From assembly GCA_031546815.1 (NCBI GenBank), contig JAVBJV010000007.1, forward strand, positions 41,170-105,169: a stretch of DNA of 64,000 bases, in the 5' to 3' direction. Of this stretch, positions 61,406-64,000 are shown one piece after another. A program made the position numbers and the translations under genes. The DNA comes from JAVBJV01 sp031546815. Its GTDB lineage: Bacteria; Pseudomonadota; Alphaproteobacteria; Acetobacterales; Acetobacteraceae. Every line of letters begins with the position of its first letter. Position 1 is the first letter of the stretch. A model generated the notes under the pieces. The model had not been told where the DNA came from. It did not search any database and saw nothing but the letters and a program-made list of their open reading frames with translations.

Positions 61406-61667
61406 ACGAATTCACTCATTCCCAGGCAGCTTTGTGCGGATCATGCCCTTATTTTGGGCTTTCTGCATACGAACATAACGTAACAGCAGGTGCGCGGACC
61501 CTTCGGCCCAACAGAAAATTAAGGGGCAGATGCAGATTTGGCCCTTCCCCCGTGTTGCACACAGCCCGACCCCATGCTACCTGCCGCTCGCCGAGCCGGA
61601 GAGCCTCCAGTTCGGCCACCATATTTCTCGGCCTGCGTTTATCGGGCCTATGCATGGGGATGGAACC

Positions 61668-62245
61668 TTGGCGGCTGATACTGCACAGACGGTAAGCATG
61701 ATCGGCAGCGGTGGCATCGAGCACCGCTACGCCACAGCGCTTTACTCCCATGCCGAAGACCTTAAGCAGCTCGACCAGATTGCCTCCGAAATGGAAGCGC
61801 TGGGCAAGCTGATCCACACTTCCGCCGATTTCCGCCGTGTGGTGGAAAGCCCGGTTCTGGACGCCAAAGTCCAGAGCGAGGCCGTGTTGGCAGTGCTGAA
61901 CAAGTTCGGTTTTTCCGCGCCGGTGCGTAACCTGGTGGGTGTTGTGGTGGCAAATCGCCGCTTGGCCGCCCTGCCGCGCATCGCGATCGCGTTCGCCGAC
62001 ATTCTTGCCGCCCGCCGCGGAATTCTGCTGGCCGAGGTGGCAACCGCCCACCCGCTGAACGATACCCAGCGGACCCAGCTTATCGCCCGCCTGACCGAGG
62101 CCGGGTATCCAAATGTGCGTCTGTCTGAAAAAGTGGAACCATCGCTGCTGGGCGGCATGATTCTGCGGATCGGGGCGCGCCTGTATGACACCAGCATTCG
62201 CTCGCGCCTGCAGCGCCTGCAGTACGCCATGAAGGGAGCAGCCTG

Positions 62246-62246
<1 letters not shown>
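61668..62246 (+). CDS. atpH: ATP synthase F1 subunit delta
   Basis: A 192-residue stator subunit. 'GGIEHRYATALYSHAED' (start of the conserved N-domain), 'SPVLDAKVQSEAVLAVL', 'LVGVVVANRRLAALPRIAIAF' and the C-terminal 'LLGGMILRIGARLYDTSIRSRLQRL' match the family. The start is uncertain: I chose the TTG at 61668 behind GGGGATGGAA, but ATG at 61650 or 61698 is possible. Its TGA shares one base with the atpA ATG. Upstream, the 61406-61667 gap shows no gene and must hold the atp and RND promoters. Confidence 0.93.
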
Positions 62247-63784
<1,538 letters not shown>

Positions 63785-63812
63785 TCTGGGGATCGCTCGG
63801 TAGGAACGCCAG

Positions 63813-64000
63813 ATGTCGAACCTGAAGGCCCTTCGGACCCGGATCACCTCCGTGAAGTCCACCCGGAAGATCACTTCCGCGATGAAGATGGTGTCGGCTG
63901 CCAAGCTGAAGCGCGCCCAGGTGCGCGCTGAAGCTGCGCGGCCGTACGCACAGCGGATGGAACGGATGCTGGCCTCGCTCGGCGCGGCCGTGGCCGGAAC
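63813..64000 (+). CDS. atpG: ATP synthase F1 subunit gamma (5' part)
   Basis: The first 62 codons are present and run off the window end. 'MSNLKALRTRITSVKSTRKI' and 'TSAMKMVSAAKLKRAQ' form the conserved N-terminal helix of the rotating central stalk. GGTAGGAA precedes the ATG. The beta and epsilon genes should lie beyond. Confidence 0.97.
   Translation, partial: MSNLKALRTRITSVKSTRKITSAMKMVSAAKLKRAQVRAEAARPYAQRMERMLASLGAAVAG

Noticed and set aside
61402..61473. Two copies of GCATACGAA near the start of the RND adaptor gene
   Set aside because: Nine bases, 63 bp apart, one copy over the start codon; could easily be chance.

Overview
The window is gene-dense, high-GC chromosome from an alphaproteobacterium, most likely a Rhodospirillales/Acetobacterales relative. 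This rests on family knowledge, not a phylogeny. Supporting features are a MucR/Ros regulator, a CxxC-less Fur/Mur regulator coupled to ornithine-lipid synthesis, an ScfR regulator divergent from isocitrate lyase, a glnD-mutS-maeB neighbourhood and an atpHAG-type ATP synthase operon. I see no rRNA, tRNA, CRISPR array, insertion sequence or prophage.

Layout. 1-4.0 kb: end of a split chromate transporter, tsaB-rimI, a TusA-like protein divergent from mucR, then fur/mur overlapping olsB. 4.0-7.2 kb (minus strand): AEC transporter, bactofilin, EI24-family membrane protein and TetR regulator. 7.3-10.2 kb: adenosine kinase and typA. 10.3-11.4 kb: two tandem Yip1-family genes, one broken by a frameshift. 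11.5-17.8 kb: rimP leader, rimP-nusA-ylxR-infB-rbfA. 17.8-23.2 kb: a block that separates rbfA from truB, holding an AAA ATPase, scfR/aceA and a Fic protein. 23.4-28.6 kb: truB-rpsO-pnp and a flavin oxidoreductase. 28.7-34.1 kb: a complete peptide/nickel-type ABC importer on the minus strand. 34.3-36.7 kb: yggT-yggU-folD and an LprI-like secreted protein. 36.7-41.4 kb: free methionine sulfoxide reductase, MntH, a Zn/Cd-type P-ATPase and an extensin-like protein. 41.5-44.1 kb: trpB-trpA and a cobalamin adenosyltransferase. 44.3-53.5 kb (minus): mutS, then glnD, a CSS-motif EAL phosphodiesterase, lnt and nth. 53.7-57.1 kb: maeB and a Tat-type lipoprotein serine hydrolase. 57.2-61.4 kb (minus): an RND pump and its adaptor. 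61.7 kb to the end: atpH-atpA-atpG.

The genes are mostly housekeeping: translation and RNA decay (rimP to pnp), carbon flow (aceA, maeB), nitrogen signalling (glnD), metal handling (fur/mur, mntH, P-ATPase), envelope (olsB, lnt, bactofilin, RND) and energy (atp). Many genes are joined by ATGA, GTGA or apparent CTGA overlaps, so translational coupling is common.

The points most worth checking are two genes whose conserved N-termini can be reached only from a CTG-like start codon (AEC transporter and ylxR), the disrupted rbfA/truB junction with a palindrome over the ATPase promoter, the frameshifted Yip1 paralogue, and several well-formed RNA hairpins and operators (fur leader, rimP leader, rpsO-pnp, mntH, aceA). 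I found no clearly new multi-gene system. The AAA ATPase and Fic genes in the rbfA/truB gap are the most accessory-looking content.
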